Position numbers and translations under genes: made by a program. Below are positions 23,907-32,998 of a stretch of DNA of 64,000 bases, piece after piece. The stretch is from Spinactinospora alkalitolerans. GTDB taxonomy: Bacteria; Actinomycetota; Actinomycetes; Streptosporangiales; Streptosporangiaceae. Below the pieces are notes generated by a model, which saw only the letters and a program-made list of their open reading frames with translations, searched no databases and was not told the origin of the DNA. The DNA lies in assembly GCF_013408795.1 (NCBI RefSeq), contig NZ_JACCCC010000001.1, positions 558,001 through 622,000 on the forward strand, in the 5' to 3' direction. Positions within the stretch are counted from its first letter, which is position 1, and each line of letters starts with the position of its first letter.

Positions 23907-24739
23907 GTGGGACGGGATGGTGGTCTCGGATGGGTTCTGACCGCTGGTCACGGTGGATCACGGTGGATCACGATCGCCGCGGTGCTGCTGCTTGCGGTCA
24001 TCGCCGCCGTCGTGAGCTACAGCCACATGTTCGAGTTGGCGCAGCGCCACGGCGAGCCGCAGTGGCGCGCGGCGCTGTTTCCGCTGTCGGTGGACGGCAT
24101 GATCGTGGCCTCGTCGATGGCCCTGCTCACCGACGCCCGCCACGGCCGCCGCGGCGGGGCGTTGCCGTGGACGCTGCTGGTCCTGGGAGCGCGGCCAGTC
24201 TCGCGGCCAACGTCGCGGTCGCCGATCCCACCGTGTGGTCGCGGGTGATCCACGCCTGGCCGAGCTTCGCGCTGATGGGCGCCTACGAACTGCTGATGCG
24301 CGAGTTCCGCACGGACGCCGGTGGCGAACGCAATGCGACCGTAGACGATGAGCACGCTGGACTCACGGAGCAGGCCGGCCCTGCCGCCGAGGCCGAACCT
24401 ACGCACGGCGGCGGGCCTGACAGCAACGTTGAGCATGACGAAGAGCAGCGACGTCCGCAGCTGCGAGTGGTCGCAGCGGCGAGTAGCGGCAGGGAGAAGG
24501 CTGACGCCGAAATCCCGGAGCCGTCCGAGGCCGTACCACGGATTCAGGTGGATGCGTGGCAGTGGGCGCTGAACAATCGCCGTGAGGATGGGTCGCTGCC
24601 CAGCGGCAAGGAGATTGCCGCGTGCTTCGAGCATAAAGAGCGCTGGGGGCGGCTGATAAAGCAGTGGGGGTATCAAGGCCGCTTTGACCACATTGCGACG
24701 TCGCTACCGTCAGCTACAACCAACGCGTCTACAGGCTGA
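23907..24739 (+). pseudogene. DUF2637 protein of the second element, split by one frameshift
   Basis: The N-terminal frame encodes four hydrophobic segments: ITIAAVLLLAVIAAVVSYSHMFELAQRHGEPQWRAALFPLSVDGMIVASSMALLTDARH, then LPWTLLVLG. At about 24190 the frame is lost by one base and continues in another as SLAANVAVADPTVWSRVIHAWPSFALMGAYELLMREFR. A C-terminal domain follows (IQVDAWQWALNNRREDGSLPSGKEIAACFEHKERWGRLIKQWG), as in complete family members. DUF2637 genes are typical of actinomycete integrative and conjugative elements beside ftsK-like transfer genes, which are absent here. Confidence 0.78.
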
Positions 24740-24939
24740 TCAGTCACAACACCCCTGCCGCCTCGTTGAGCCCGCACCCGTGCATCGGAAGGAGGATCGA
24801 CGCAAGACGAGAAGGCACAGGTGATCTGACATCAGGTGCAGAGTCGCACCGTGATGTGTTGTTCGACCGCCGGTGTCATCATGGGGTGGAAGACAATTCG
24901 GATGCGGACTTGTGCGAGGGCATGCGCCTCCGCCACCCG

Positions 24940-25078
24940 ACGAGAGTGCACCGCCGCCCAAGCCGCCGGGGTCAGCGCCAAGGCCGTCCGCCTCTGGGAG
25001 TCCAGGGACTTGTTGTTCCCGTCGGGCGCATCGAGGTCGGCTATCGCCTGTTCACCGACGATGACGCCGCCATGCAGC
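24940..25078 (+). pseudogene. fragment of a MerR-family regulator
   Basis: The piece encodes TAAQAAGVSAKAVRLWESRDLLFP and, after a frameshift, VGYRLFTDDDAAM. This corresponds to the DNA-binding half of the complete MerR protein at 35384-35824 (QAAGVSAKAVRLWESKGLLPP...AGYRLF). Start, helix 1 and dimerisation helix are missing. The rest of 24740-25150 holds no gene. Confidence 0.6.
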
Positions 25079-25150
25079 GTGCGGTTTGGCGCTGGAACCG
25101 GTCTGCCGTTCCTGGGCCTCAGCTGCTCTCTGCCGTCCGGTCTCTCGGTT

Positions 25151-26932
25151 CTACTGTCCTGGTGTGTCGGCTTGGGCGATGGTCCAGGCGGCGTTGATGA
25201 GGCCGATGTGGGACAGCGCCTGGGGGAAGTTGCCGATGAGTGCGCCGTCGCGGCGGTCGATCTCCTCCGACAGCAGCCCGACATCGTTGGCGTGGGTGGT
25301 TACGGCCTCGAAGATCTCTTTGGCGCGGTCGACCTGCCCGGCCAGCGCCCGTCCCGCGGCAAGCCAGTAGGAGCAGACGACGAAGGCGCTCTCATTACCG
25401 GTGTTCGTCCAGCGCTGCACCAGGGCATCGCTGGACAGATCCTGTTCGATCGCGTCAAGGGTGGCCACGACCCGCTCATCGTCGCCCGGCAGAAAGCCGA
25501 CGATCGGTAGGAGCAGCACGCCGGCGTCAAGGTGACCAGAACCGAACGCCCCGGTGAACGCCTCGACCGAATCATCCCAGCCGCGCGTGAGGATCGCCGT
25601 GCGCACCTCCTGCCGTGCGGCTTTCCAGCGGTCCATGCTCGCGTCGGCACCAAGGCGGTCGGCCAGCTTGATGCCGCGGTCGAGCGCGACCCAGCACATC
25701 AGTTTGGAGGTCAGGTAGTCGCGCTCGCCCTCACGGCCTTCCCAGATGCCAGCGTCAGGCTCCTGCCACGCGGCGGCGGCGCGATCGGTGAGGGCGGACA
25801 GGAGGGCGGCGGTTGTCGGCGGCAACGGGCCGAGTTGATCGCGCAGTATCCAGGCGCACTCGAGGACCTCGCCAAGGACATCGAGTTGCTTCTGCTTCCA
25901 GGCGTCGTTGCCCACGCGCACCGGCCTGCTATCGCAGTAACCGGCGAGGTGCTCCAGCCGGTGCGCGCTCAGGTCGTGCTCACCAGCGACCCCGAACATG
26001 ACCGGTATGGGGCCCTTGGCGAGTGAACCGGCTGAGGACGCGATCCACTCGAAGAAGCGCCGCCCTTCATCGGGGCAGGCGGCGACCCACAGCGCCTTAA
26101 GCGTGAGGCTGCCGTCGCGCAGCCAACCGAACCGGTAATCCCAGTTCGCCTTGCCGCCGATCTGCTCAGGCAGCGAGGTGGTGGCAGCACCGATGACCGC
26201 GCCGGTGGGTTGGAATGTCAACGCCTGTAACACGAGGGCGCTGCGCGCCACGTGGGCACGGTACGGGCCCTGGTAGCCCTGGTGGAGCGCGGCCCACGAC
26301 CGCCACCCGGCAACGGTGCCGCGTAACGCCGCTCGCCCGTCGAGCGGTGCGGTCGCCACATCGGCGGCGTGGCGGTGGCGCAACGCGAACATCGCGCTTT
26401 CTCCCTCGCCAAGGGTAAACCGCCCGGCAATCCCCCCGTCCTGGACACCTAGGTGGCGGTCACTCGTCAGCGTCAGCCGGTCGGCTCCGCCAACGAACTC
26501 GATGCCGAACGGGGTCGGCGTGGATTGCGGGATGATGCGCCCGTACTCCAGGCGCGCCGCGAGTTCGACGTCGACCTCCACCTCGCCTCGCGCCGCTTCG
26601 ACGTGGCGCAGCAGCACATGCGGTGAGCCGTACCCGATGTGATGGCCGCGTTCACCCGCGCCCAACGCCAGCGCATCGGTGAGGCGCAGCAGGCCATCAC
26701 CGGTGCGAAACTCCGTTTCGACGACCATGGTGTCCTCGATGTATCGGCGCGTCACCGTGTACTCAGCCCGCGGGCGGATCGACCAGTGCCCCGCCGCCGG
26801 GTCGAGCAGGCGCGCGAACACACTGGGCGCGTCGAACCGCGCGGGGCACCACCAGTCGATCGAACCGTCCAACGCCACCAAGGCGGCGCCTTGGCAATCC
26901 CCGAGTAGGGCGTAATCCGAGATCGCAGCCAT
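25151..26932 (-). CDS. glycoside hydrolase family 15 protein (glucoamylase/trehalase-like)
   Basis: A 593-residue cytosolic protein starting MAAISDYALLGDCQGAALVALDGSIDWWCPARFDAPSVFARLLD, the typical N-terminal beta-sandwich of actinobacterial GH15 enzymes. An (alpha/alpha)6 barrel follows with NWDYRFGWLRDGSLTLKAL (catalytic-domain entry), GIWEGREGERDYLTSKLMCWVALDRGIKLA (the WE..G motif carrying a catalytic acid) and a second catalytic region near GNESAFVVCSYWLAAG. Family members hydrolyse alpha-glucosides including trehalose. The gene is intact, in contrast to most of the element. It may be a stress or osmolyte function; there is no signal peptide, so extracellular starch use is unlikely. Confidence 0.88.
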   Translation of the reverse strand: MAAISDYALLGDCQGAALVALDGSIDWWCPARFDAPSVFARLLDPAAGHWSIRPRAEYTVTRRYIEDTMVVETEFRTGDGLLRLTDALALGAGERGHHIGYGSPHVLLRHVEAARGEVEVDVELAARLEYGRIIPQSTPTPFGIEFVGGADRLTLTSDRHLGVQDGGIAGRFTLGEGESAMFALRHRHAADVATAPLDGRAALRGTVAGWRSWAALHQGYQGPYRAHVARSALVLQALTFQPTGAVIGAATTSLPEQIGGKANWDYRFGWLRDGSLTLKALWVAACPDEGRRFFEWIASSAGSLAKGPIPVMFGVAGEHDLSAHRLEHLAGYCDSRPVRVGNDAWKQKQLDVLGEVLECAWILRDQLGPLPPTTAALLSALTDRAAAAWQEPDAGIWEGREGERDYLTSKLMCWVALDRGIKLADRLGADASMDRWKAARQEVRTAILTRGWDDSVEAFTGAFGSGHLDAGVLLLPIVGFLPGDDERVVATLDAIEQDLSSDALVQRWTNTGNESAFVVCSYWLAAGRALAGQVDRAKEIFEAVTTHANDVGLLSEEIDRRDGALIGNFPQALSHIGLINAAWTIAQADTPGQ

Positions 26933-27023
26933 GGATTCCCTCTCTACCCTCGCCTCCTGATAACAACCGAGCGGACGCGTCCGGCCACCTGCAAGCCACG
27001 GGAACGTTCGGATGCCGGTCGGG

Positions 27024-27200
27024 TTAGATCCGATGGGCTCGTTGGACCGGCTGGAGCCGATGCTGCGCGGACGACGGGGAGAGGTATCCCGCGATGTCCT
27101 GCGGGGAAGCTCCGAACCGCCATGCCGGGCCGGTCAAGGCTGTCCGTGGTGAGCGGCGCGAAAAGAGCGCTGGGAGTTTAAGAAGCGGAGAATGGGCCAT
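27024..27200 (-). CDS. small ORF upstream of the GH15 gene, unknown
   Basis: A 58-codon frame (MAHSPLLKLPALFSRR...) begins with ATG preceded by AAAGGAG at 6-base spacing, a strong ribosome-binding site. It ends 91 bp before the GH15 start on the same strand and could be co-transcribed. The sequence is basic and low in complexity and no family is recognised. It is reported because of the ribosome-binding site; it may not be a real gene. Confidence 0.35.
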   Translation of the reverse strand: MAHSPLLKLPALFSRRSPRTALTGPAWRFGASPQDIAGYLSPSSAQHRLQPVQRAHRI

Positions 27201-27325
27201 CAGGTCTCCTTTGAGGAGATAGCGCGGCAAGCCGTAGACGGCCGACACTCCGCATACCGACTATCTAACCCAGTACGTCGACTGCTTTACCCCTTTTTAT
27301 CCCTTCAGGGCGGGTCTCGGACCTG

Positions 27326-27661
27326 GTGGCCTTCGACGGCAGCGTCCTGGTGGACCGCACGGCCGGGCAGATCGGTGCCCGTTGCGATCACGAGGCCTAT
27401 AACACCCTCACACTCAACCTGTGCATGGAGATTCTCCAAGGACGGCGCACGATCGAGGACGCGCGTCGGCTCTACGGGGAGACGGCCGCCGTCTTCGTCA
27501 TGGGACGCTCCGCGCCATACGCGGAGGGTCTGCTGTTCACCCCGCTGGACGAGGACACCGCCGATCCGGACGAGTGCCGACGGGGCAGGGCAGGGAGCGG
27601 TGGGGTGATGACGTTCGTCGATATCGGTACGGGCAACGTTGACGGTACGGGAGAACCGTAG
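27326..27661 (+). CDS. hypothetical protein, probably missing its N-terminus
   Basis: About 111 residues: AFDGSVLVDRTAGQIGARCDHEAYNTLTLNLCMEILQGRRTIEDARRLYGETAAVFVMGRSAPYAEGLLFTPLDEDTADPDE. The codon use and amino-acid composition look genuinely coding, and the frame is open from about 27310 without a good start or ribosome-binding site, so the N-terminus has probably been lost. I do not recognise the family. The segment resembles an enzyme or storage-type domain with an HEAYNTLTLNL helix. It stands alone between GH15 and the minus-strand flavoprotein operon. Confidence 0.5.
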   Translation: MAFDGSVLVDRTAGQIGARCDHEAYNTLTLNLCMEILQGRRTIEDARRLYGETAAVFVMGRSAPYAEGLLFTPLDEDTADPDECRRGRAGSGGVMTFVDIGTGNVDGTGEP

Positions 27662-27706
27662 TTCCTACTGCCTGCCCTGGCCGGCGGATCCGGTGGTCAG
27701 GCGCGG

Positions 27707-29076
27707 TCAGTAGGGTCTGCGGACGGGCCGTGCCCGGCGCCCGCCGTATTCCATCACGAACTGCGCGGCGGCCTGCTGCACCGCGATCGCGTGGGTGGGG
27801 TAGGCGTGCGTCGTCTGCGCCAGACGGCCGGTGAACATACCGGTCCGCACGGCCAGCGCGATCTCGTGGAGAGTTCTCCGGCGCGTTCGCCGACGATGGT
27901 GGCGCCCAGCACCCGGCCGCCCCCGAGGTTGCCCAGCCAGGGCCGCCGGTCCGAGATGATCTTCACGAACCCGTCGGTGCGCCCGGCGGTGATCGCGCGG
28001 TCGACCTCCGACATCGGCAGGTGGGCCGCCCGCGCGCCGGGGTGGTTTCGTGCGGCTTCGGCCTCGGTGGGGACGATCTGGGCCACCTCGGGGTCGGTGA
28101 AGGTGACGCGGGGGACGGCGGACTCGTCGAAGCGGGCCCGGCGGCCGCGGCGCAGTGCGTTGCCGGCGGCGATGCGGCCCATGAGGTGGGCGGCGTGGGT
28201 GAACGCGGGCCGCCCGGTCACGTCGCCGGCCGCGTAGACGCGCGGGGCGGTCGTGGCCATGCGGTCGCTGGTGCGGATCGCGCCGCGCTCGTCGACTGCC
28301 ACTCCCGCCGCGCGGAGGCCGAGCCCGGCGGTGGCCGGGTTGCGTCCGACCGCTACCAGGACCCGGTCGGCGACGACCGGTTCGCCGCCGTCGAACTCCA
28401 ATCGGGCGCGCCCGTTCACTGGGCGGGCGCGGGTCGCGGCGGCTCCGGTGCGCACGGTGATCCCCTCGGCTTTGAATCGCTCGGTGATCACCTGCGAGGC
28501 TTCGGGATCCTCGCTCGGCAGTAGCCGGTCCCGCGCCTCGATCACGGTGACGTCGGTGCCGAATCGGGCGAACGCCTGAGCGAGTTCGCAGCCGATCGGG
28601 CCGCCGCCCAGGATCGAGAGGCTGCGCGGCGCGGCGTCGAGTTCGAAGACGGTGTCGTTGGTGAGATGGTCGAGGTCGTCCAGCCCGCGGATGCGGGGGA
28701 TCAGCGGTTCGCTGCCGGCCGCGACCACCACCCGGTCGGCCGGGACGATGCGGCCGTCGACCTCGGCCTCCCTCGGGGAGGTGAACACCGCGCGTCCGCG
28801 CAGCACCTCGATTCCCTCGGCGGACAGGGCCGCCTCGTCCTCGGTCGCCGCGATCCGCGACACCGCGTCGCGCACCCGCCGCATGGCGGTGCCGAAGTCC
28901 GTCCCGCGTCCGGCGGCCTCGATGAGTGTTTTGGACGGGACGCAACCGGTGAACGTGCAGTCGCCTCCGGGCGGGCCGTCGGTGACCAGCAGCGGGCGCG
29001 CTCCGCGGGCGACGGCGGTCCGGGCGGCCGCGAGTCCGGCGGCTCCGCCGCCGATCACCAGGAGGTCGTGGTTCAT
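27707..29076 (-). pseudogene. mercuric-reductase/dihydrolipoamide-dehydrogenase-like flavoprotein with a 3' frameshift
   Basis: From ATG 29074-29076 the frame gives the FAD motif LLVIGGGAAGLAAA, the redox-active pair in GGDCTFTGCVPSKTLIEA (CxxxxC), a second dinucleotide fold SILGGGPIGCELAQAFARFG, and RVYAAGDVTG. At about 27870 one base is missing. The remaining C-terminal interface (LHEIALAVRTGMFTGRLAQTTHAYPTHAIAVQQAAAQF) is in another frame and ends at 27707. Without it the dimer interface, including the conserved HxYPT His, is lost, so activity is doubtful unless the gap is a sequence error. Family members are mercuric reductases or related disulfide reductases; no N-terminal HMA domain is present. 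The gene is translationally coupled to the small gene before it. Confidence 0.75.
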
Positions 29077-29264
29077 GCGAAGGTCTCCAGCCACGTGGTG
29101 ACGGCGTACGGCGTGCTGTGGGTCCCGAGCGCGGTGGGGCCGGCGCAGCACAGCATCCCCACCGCGCCGCCCGCGACCCCGATCCGCAGGACGGGCAGCC
29201 GTCCGGGGGAGCCTTCCGTGCTCCCGGCGGTGATGAACTCCCGATCGGGGCGGATGAGGTTCAC
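29073..29264 (-). CDS. 63-residue Cys-Cys membrane peptide, MerT-like remnant
   Basis: GTG 29262-29264 follows GGGAGGAG and overlaps the DUF427 stop (GTGA); its TGA overlaps the flavoprotein ATG (ATGA). The product has one hydrophobic segment, LPVLRIGVAGGAVGMLCCAGPTALG. The adjacent cysteine pair in a Gly/Ala helix resembles the first helix of MerT-type mercury transporters, but the later helices are absent. It is either a truncated merT-like gene kept in frame or a small membrane partner of the flavoprotein. The coupling on both sides argues that it is translated. Confidence 0.5.
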   Translation of the reverse strand: MNLIRPDREFITAGSTEGSPGRLPVLRIGVAGGAVGMLCCAGPTALGTHSTPYAVTTWLETFA

Positions 29265-29605
29265 GCTCCTCCCTCCCGCAGGGACTTGCGGCGGCCGGGC
29301 TCCGGCGCCTCCGCCCGTCCGGTCTCCTCGATCCTGACTCCGGGCCAGAACGCGACGTGGCCCTTGATCCTCCGGGCGAGGAAGGTCGGCCTGGGGTAGT
29401 ACCAGGCGGCGTCGGGGTGGGTCTGCCCGTCCACCGTGAGGCTGTAGTAGCGGGCGACGCCCTTCCACGGGCACAGCGTGCGCGTCGGGGAGTCGGTGAA
29501 ACACCCCCGGTTGAGGGAGTCGGGCGGGAAGTAGTGGTTCCCCTCGACCGTGGCGGTGTGCCGGGCCCCGGCCAGTACGGTGTCGTTCCACACGGCGCGG
29601 ATCAT
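29261..29605 (-). CDS. DUF427-domain protein
   Basis: A 114-residue protein starting MIRAVWNDTVLAGARHTATVEGNHYFPPDSLNRGCF, then TLCPWKGVARYYSLTVDGQTHPDAAWYYPRPTFLARRIKGHVAFWPGVRIEE. These are the hallmarks of the DUF427 beta-barrel family (CPWKG..YY, AW.YP.P). The biochemical role is not established. It is the first gene of a three-gene coupled operon with the CC peptide and the flavoprotein, so a redox or thiol-related context is likely. Confidence 0.88.
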   Translation of the reverse strand: MIRAVWNDTVLAGARHTATVEGNHYFPPDSLNRGCFTDSPTRTLCPWKGVARYYSLTVDGQTHPDAAWYYPRPTFLARRIKGHVAFWPGVRIEETGRAEAPEPGRRKSLREGGA

Positions 29606-29964
29606 CGGTGACGCCTCTTCTCCCTCTCGTTTTCGGACGGCCGCCGGCCGGCGGTGGACGCGCGGCCGCCCGGGCCTTCCCGCGGGCGCGCCGTCCCCCT
29701 ACCCGAGTACGTCTCATCCCGCTCGCCTGCCGGACAAGAGTGTCAGCGATACGACAGGGATCGAGCGTGTGGCGCAGGCCAGGGGTACCAAGAAATACGC
29801 GGACACGACCGAGCCGGCTCTTCTGCGGCGACCCGGCGGATCGGGCCGCCACCGGACGACCGCGGGCACCGGCGCCGCAGGGCGCGTGGCGCGGCCGGCC
29901 GCGCGACACCGTCCGCGGAGCGCGGACGCGGCAACAGTACGGAAGGGGCTTCCCAATGCTGGTG
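29606..29964. other. non-coding stretch
   Basis: No credible gene in either strand; overlapping frames have arginine/proline-rich, shadow-like composition. The left part must hold the promoter of the minus-strand DUF427 operon, but no clear -35/-10 pair stands out. The right part borders the IS110 gene, whose family has no terminal repeats. Confidence 0.4.
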
Positions 29965-30954
29965 TCAAGCAGCCAAGGTGACCGGGGGTGAACCTTGGTA
30001 GGGCGTACCGTCACGGAGCATGGCCCACAAGACGTTGATCCGGCGGTGCGAGAGCGCCAGCAACGCCTGCTTGTGCCCCTTGCCCTCAGCCCGCTTACGG
30101 TCGTAATAGGCCTTCGACGCCGGACACGAACGCAGACTGGCCATCGAGGACAGGTAGAAGGCCCGCAGCAGGCCGCGGTGGAAACGCCGAGGTCTTCGCA
30201 GATTGCCACTGACCTTCCCCGAATCGCGTGGAGCGGATGCCAGGCCGGCATAGCCCGCCAGACGGTCGGCGCTGCCGAACATGCCCATGTCGCCGCCGGT
30301 CGCGGTCAGGAACTCCGCGCCCAGCAGAGCTCCCATGCCGGGCAGCGACGTGATCAGTCCGGCGTGCCGATGGTCGCGAAACCGGGCCTGGATGAGGGCC
30401 TCGGTCTCGGTGATTTCCTCGTTCAGGCGCATCACCTCCCCGGCCAGGCGGGCCACCATCGCCGCCGCCGTCTTCTCGCCGGGAAGGCGCGTGCGCTGCG
30501 CCTGAGCGGCCTCGGCAGCGGTCTGAGCCAGCGCCGCCGGGCCCTTGACCCCACGCGCCCGCAACCAGGTCTCCAGGCGTTTGGTGCCCAGGCGGCGCAG
30601 GGCGGCCGGGGTCTGATAACCGGTCAGGTAGGCGACGGGCTGGTCGTGGGCCAGCAGCAGGCCGGTCAGCAGGGCCGCTTCGCCGTGGTTGAGGTCGACC
30701 GGCCACAGGACATCGTCGTCCAGGGCCAGGACGTCGCCGACCAGCTCCAGCAGTTCGGCTTCGTCGTTGAGGACACGGCGCGACAGCAGCCGTCGGCCCT
30801 GGGGGCCGATGACCACGCAGTGGTGGTGTTCCTTGCCGATGTCCACTCCGGCCCAGATCCGGGGCGCGGGCACCTCCGCCAGCTCGTTGTCGATCGATCC
30901 CGCAGACGACCTCGCCGGCGTTGCTCTACACAGCGATCGAGTCGCATCTCCCAA
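29965..30954 (-). pseudogene. IS110-family transposase, internally deleted
   Basis: The N-terminal RuvC-like start is present (IWAGVDIGKEHHHCVVIGPQGRRLL). The C-terminal transposase_20 domain is also present (ITSLPGMGALLGAEFLTATGGDMGMFGSADRLAGYAGLASAPRDSGK, then RRFHRGLLRAFYLSSMASL). Between them VAYLTGYQTPAALRRLG follows LLLAHDQP directly, so the block that carries the family's TDAxDA acidic residues is gone. At 329 residues it is about 70 short of the usual 400. The frame stays open, but the DEDD catalytic set is incomplete. Confidence 0.78.
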
Positions 30955-31100
30955 TCAGCGGTCGAGTCGTCGCGGGATGCCGGACGGCCAAGCTCCTTGA
31001 GCCATCAGGCGGCTCAGCCATGACAGCCATACCCGGCATCCCCGGGAGATCCGACCCTACGACTGGCCAGACCAAACCCACGAAGAAAGGTAGAGCAGCC

Positions 31101-31535
31101 ATGTCCACGATCGCTCACGCCCGGTCCCACGCGGTGACCCACGCCTGGAGGGGGGTGGTGGCCGGCATCGTCGGCGGAGTCGTGTTCGGGGTCCTCATGG
31201 CGATGATGGGCATGCTGACGACGATCGCCTCGATGGTGGGTAGCGACAGCGCTGTGGTGGGCGGGCTGGTCCATCTGGTGATCTCGGCCGGCATCGGGCT
31301 GGTGTTCGGGGTTCTGGCCGGGTCCTTCGCCGACCGGTTGTGGCCGGTGCTGGGCGCGGGTGTCGTCTACGGAGTCCTCTGGTGGGTGCTCGGCCCGCTG
31401 ATCGCCATGCCGATGATGCTGGGCATGCCGCTGTTCGGCGTCGACCAGACCGCGATGACGAGTCTGATGGGCCACGTCGTCTACGGACTGGTCACCGCGG
31501 TAGCGCTGTACGGCCTGAGCCGACGCGAGGCCTGA
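31101..31535 (+). CDS. four-helix integral membrane protein, unknown
   Basis: A 144-residue protein with a basic N-terminus and four hydrophobic segments: GVVAGIVGGVVFGVLMAMMGMLTTIASMVG, GGLVHLVISAGIGLVFGVLAGSFA, VLGAGVVYGVLWWVLGPLIAMPMML, and GHVVYGLVTAVALYGL. GAAAGGTAGAGCAGCC precedes ATG 31101. The pattern fits small bacterial membrane proteins of the DUF1440/YagU-like kind, but no family is certain. It is intact and sits in the metal/redox part of the element, ahead of a Crp/Fnr-type gene. Confidence 0.65.
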   Translation: MSTIAHARSHAVTHAWRGVVAGIVGGVVFGVLMAMMGMLTTIASMVGSDSAVVGGLVHLVISAGIGLVFGVLAGSFADRLWPVLGAGVVYGVLWWVLGPLIAMPMMLGMPLFGVDQTAMTSLMGHVVYGLVTAVALYGLSRREA

Positions 31536-31676
31536 CGGATAGGGGCATACCGCGGTTATCCGCCACGCCAAGGGCCCGGAGGGCGAGCACCCGCTCGTCC
31601 TCGCGGGGGCCGGTGCGGCGGTGGAACAGGCACGGACAAAGCCGGGAGGTCCTCACCGCAGTGCGTTCGCGGGTCT

Positions 31677-32210
31677 GTGGCTTTCGTGACCGTTAAGCGC
31701 GGCCGGGTGCGGCTGTTCCGGATGGTTGAGGACGGGCGCACCGTGACGACCGCCATTGCCGGGCCCGAGACCATCTTCGGTGAGACGAAGACGTTGGGTC
31801 TGCGGATGAACGGGGCCTGGGCCGAGGCGATGGGGCCCGGAATGCTCTGTCTGATGAGTGATGCGGACGTGCGTGGGCTGCTGCTGTCGGATCCGCGTAT
31901 CGCCGCGCGTGTCGTCGAACAGCTCGGGCAGCGTTTGGCCGACTGCGAGCAGCGGTTGACCGACATGGTGTGCAAGAACGTCACCGAACGCACTGCCGGG
32001 ACGTTGTGCACGCTTGCGGGGCCGGCGGGGGAGGGCGGCCGCCCGGTTTCCGTCAAGCTCACCCACGAGCAGCTCGCGCGGCTGACGGGCACGACCCGCG
32101 AACGCACTACCAAGGCGCTCGGTGATCTCGCCGGCCAGGGCCTGATCCGGTTGCGTCGGGGCAGCGTGCTGGTGCTCGATCCGGACGGTTTGCGCCGTGC
32201 CCGCGGCTGA
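31677..32210 (+). pseudogene. Crp/Fnr-family regulator lacking its N-terminal strand(s)
   Basis: The 177 residues start inside the cyclic-nucleotide-binding fold (RGRVRLFRMVEDGRTVTTAIAGPETIFGE) and end in the Crp-type helix-turn-helix (KLTHEQLARLTGTTRERTTKALGDLAGQGLIRLRRGSVLVLD). Intact relatives have about 40-50 more residues upstream (LF..GDP..SLYLV..), and the DNA before 31677 does not encode them in this frame. The DNA-binding part is complete, so a truncated product could still act. No Fnr-type N-terminal cysteines are visible. Confidence 0.6.
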
Positions 32211-32427
32211 GCGGAGAGACCCGGGAAACGCTCGCTGTTCGCCGACGCCCCCGGTCGGCCCGCTGTGCGTCGACAGGAGCGCGGTGCGGGGCGGACAGCG
32301 GAAGGCGGCGGGTGACGGAATCGGCGTTGTGTGACCGCGGATACCGAAGCGGTGCAGACCGGACCGCCAAGGTGGGAGCGGAGCGTCAGCAGGGGGATAT
32401 CCCCTTTCCCAATTGGAGGTACGTCTC

Positions 32428-32481
32428 ATGTCATCAACCGCGCGGTCCGGCTCGGATACCCGCAGTCGCCGCTCCGCGTGA
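32428..32481 (+). other. 17-codon ORF overlapping the glutaredoxin start
   Basis: ATG 32428 has AATTGGAGGT 6 bases upstream and runs 17 codons to TGA 32479-32481, which overlaps the GTG of the glutaredoxin-like gene (GTGA). This is the best ribosome-binding site in the area, so it may serve as a leader for coupled translation. It could equally be the stub of a deleted gene. Confidence 0.4.
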
Positions 32482-32741
32482 CCGTCCCCGTGCCGCTGCG
32501 GGTCTACATCGCGCCCGGGTGCGCGAGCTGCGGGCGGGCGCTCGACCTCGTCGCCCGGGCGCGACGGGAACGCCCCGGTCACCCGATCGAGGTGGTCGAT
32601 CTTGCTGATTCCGCGGTTCTCGTGCCTGAGGCGGTGATCGGTACTCCGGTCTTCCTGATCGGTGATGAGGTTCTGTCTTTGGGGAATCCGTCGCTGGAGG
32701 AGTTGCTCGACGCGCTGGACCGTGCGGCCGGTGAGGAGTAG
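32478..32741 (+). CDS. glutaredoxin/thioredoxin-like small protein
   Basis: An 87-residue thioredoxin-fold protein with the redox centre GCASCG (CxxC, about residues 14-17), the cis-proline motif VIGTPVFLIGDEVLSLGNPSLEELLDAL, and no membrane segment. It probably reduces disulfides or carries metal/thiol adducts in the cytosol. GTG 32478 overlaps the stop of a 17-codon frame that starts at ATG 32428 after TTGGAGG, so translation may be coupled to it. It lies between the Crp-type gene and a broken membrane protein. Confidence 0.72.
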   Translation: MTVPVPLRVYIAPGCASCGRALDLVARARRERPGHPIEVVDLADSAVLVPEAVIGTPVFLIGDEVLSLGNPSLEELLDALDRAAGEE

Positions 32742-32998
32742 ATGTAGTTGCTTGGTCGGAGTCCCGGGAAGCGGGGCGATCCCCGGGGACGCTGGGGGCC
32801 GCAGCCGGGTTGCGGCCGGGGGCGCAGCCCGGCCGCGGCCGGTTCGGTACCGGTGGTGATCGGAGCGAGGCGAGACAGAGCCAGGGGAGAGTAGTACGCG
32901 GCGCTGTCGGTCGGCGCGCCAAGTAATCCAGAGTCCGGTGTCGAGGACCACGACTGCGGCGCCAGGCCCTGCATCGCTTCGCCGCCCCACCCGCAGAA

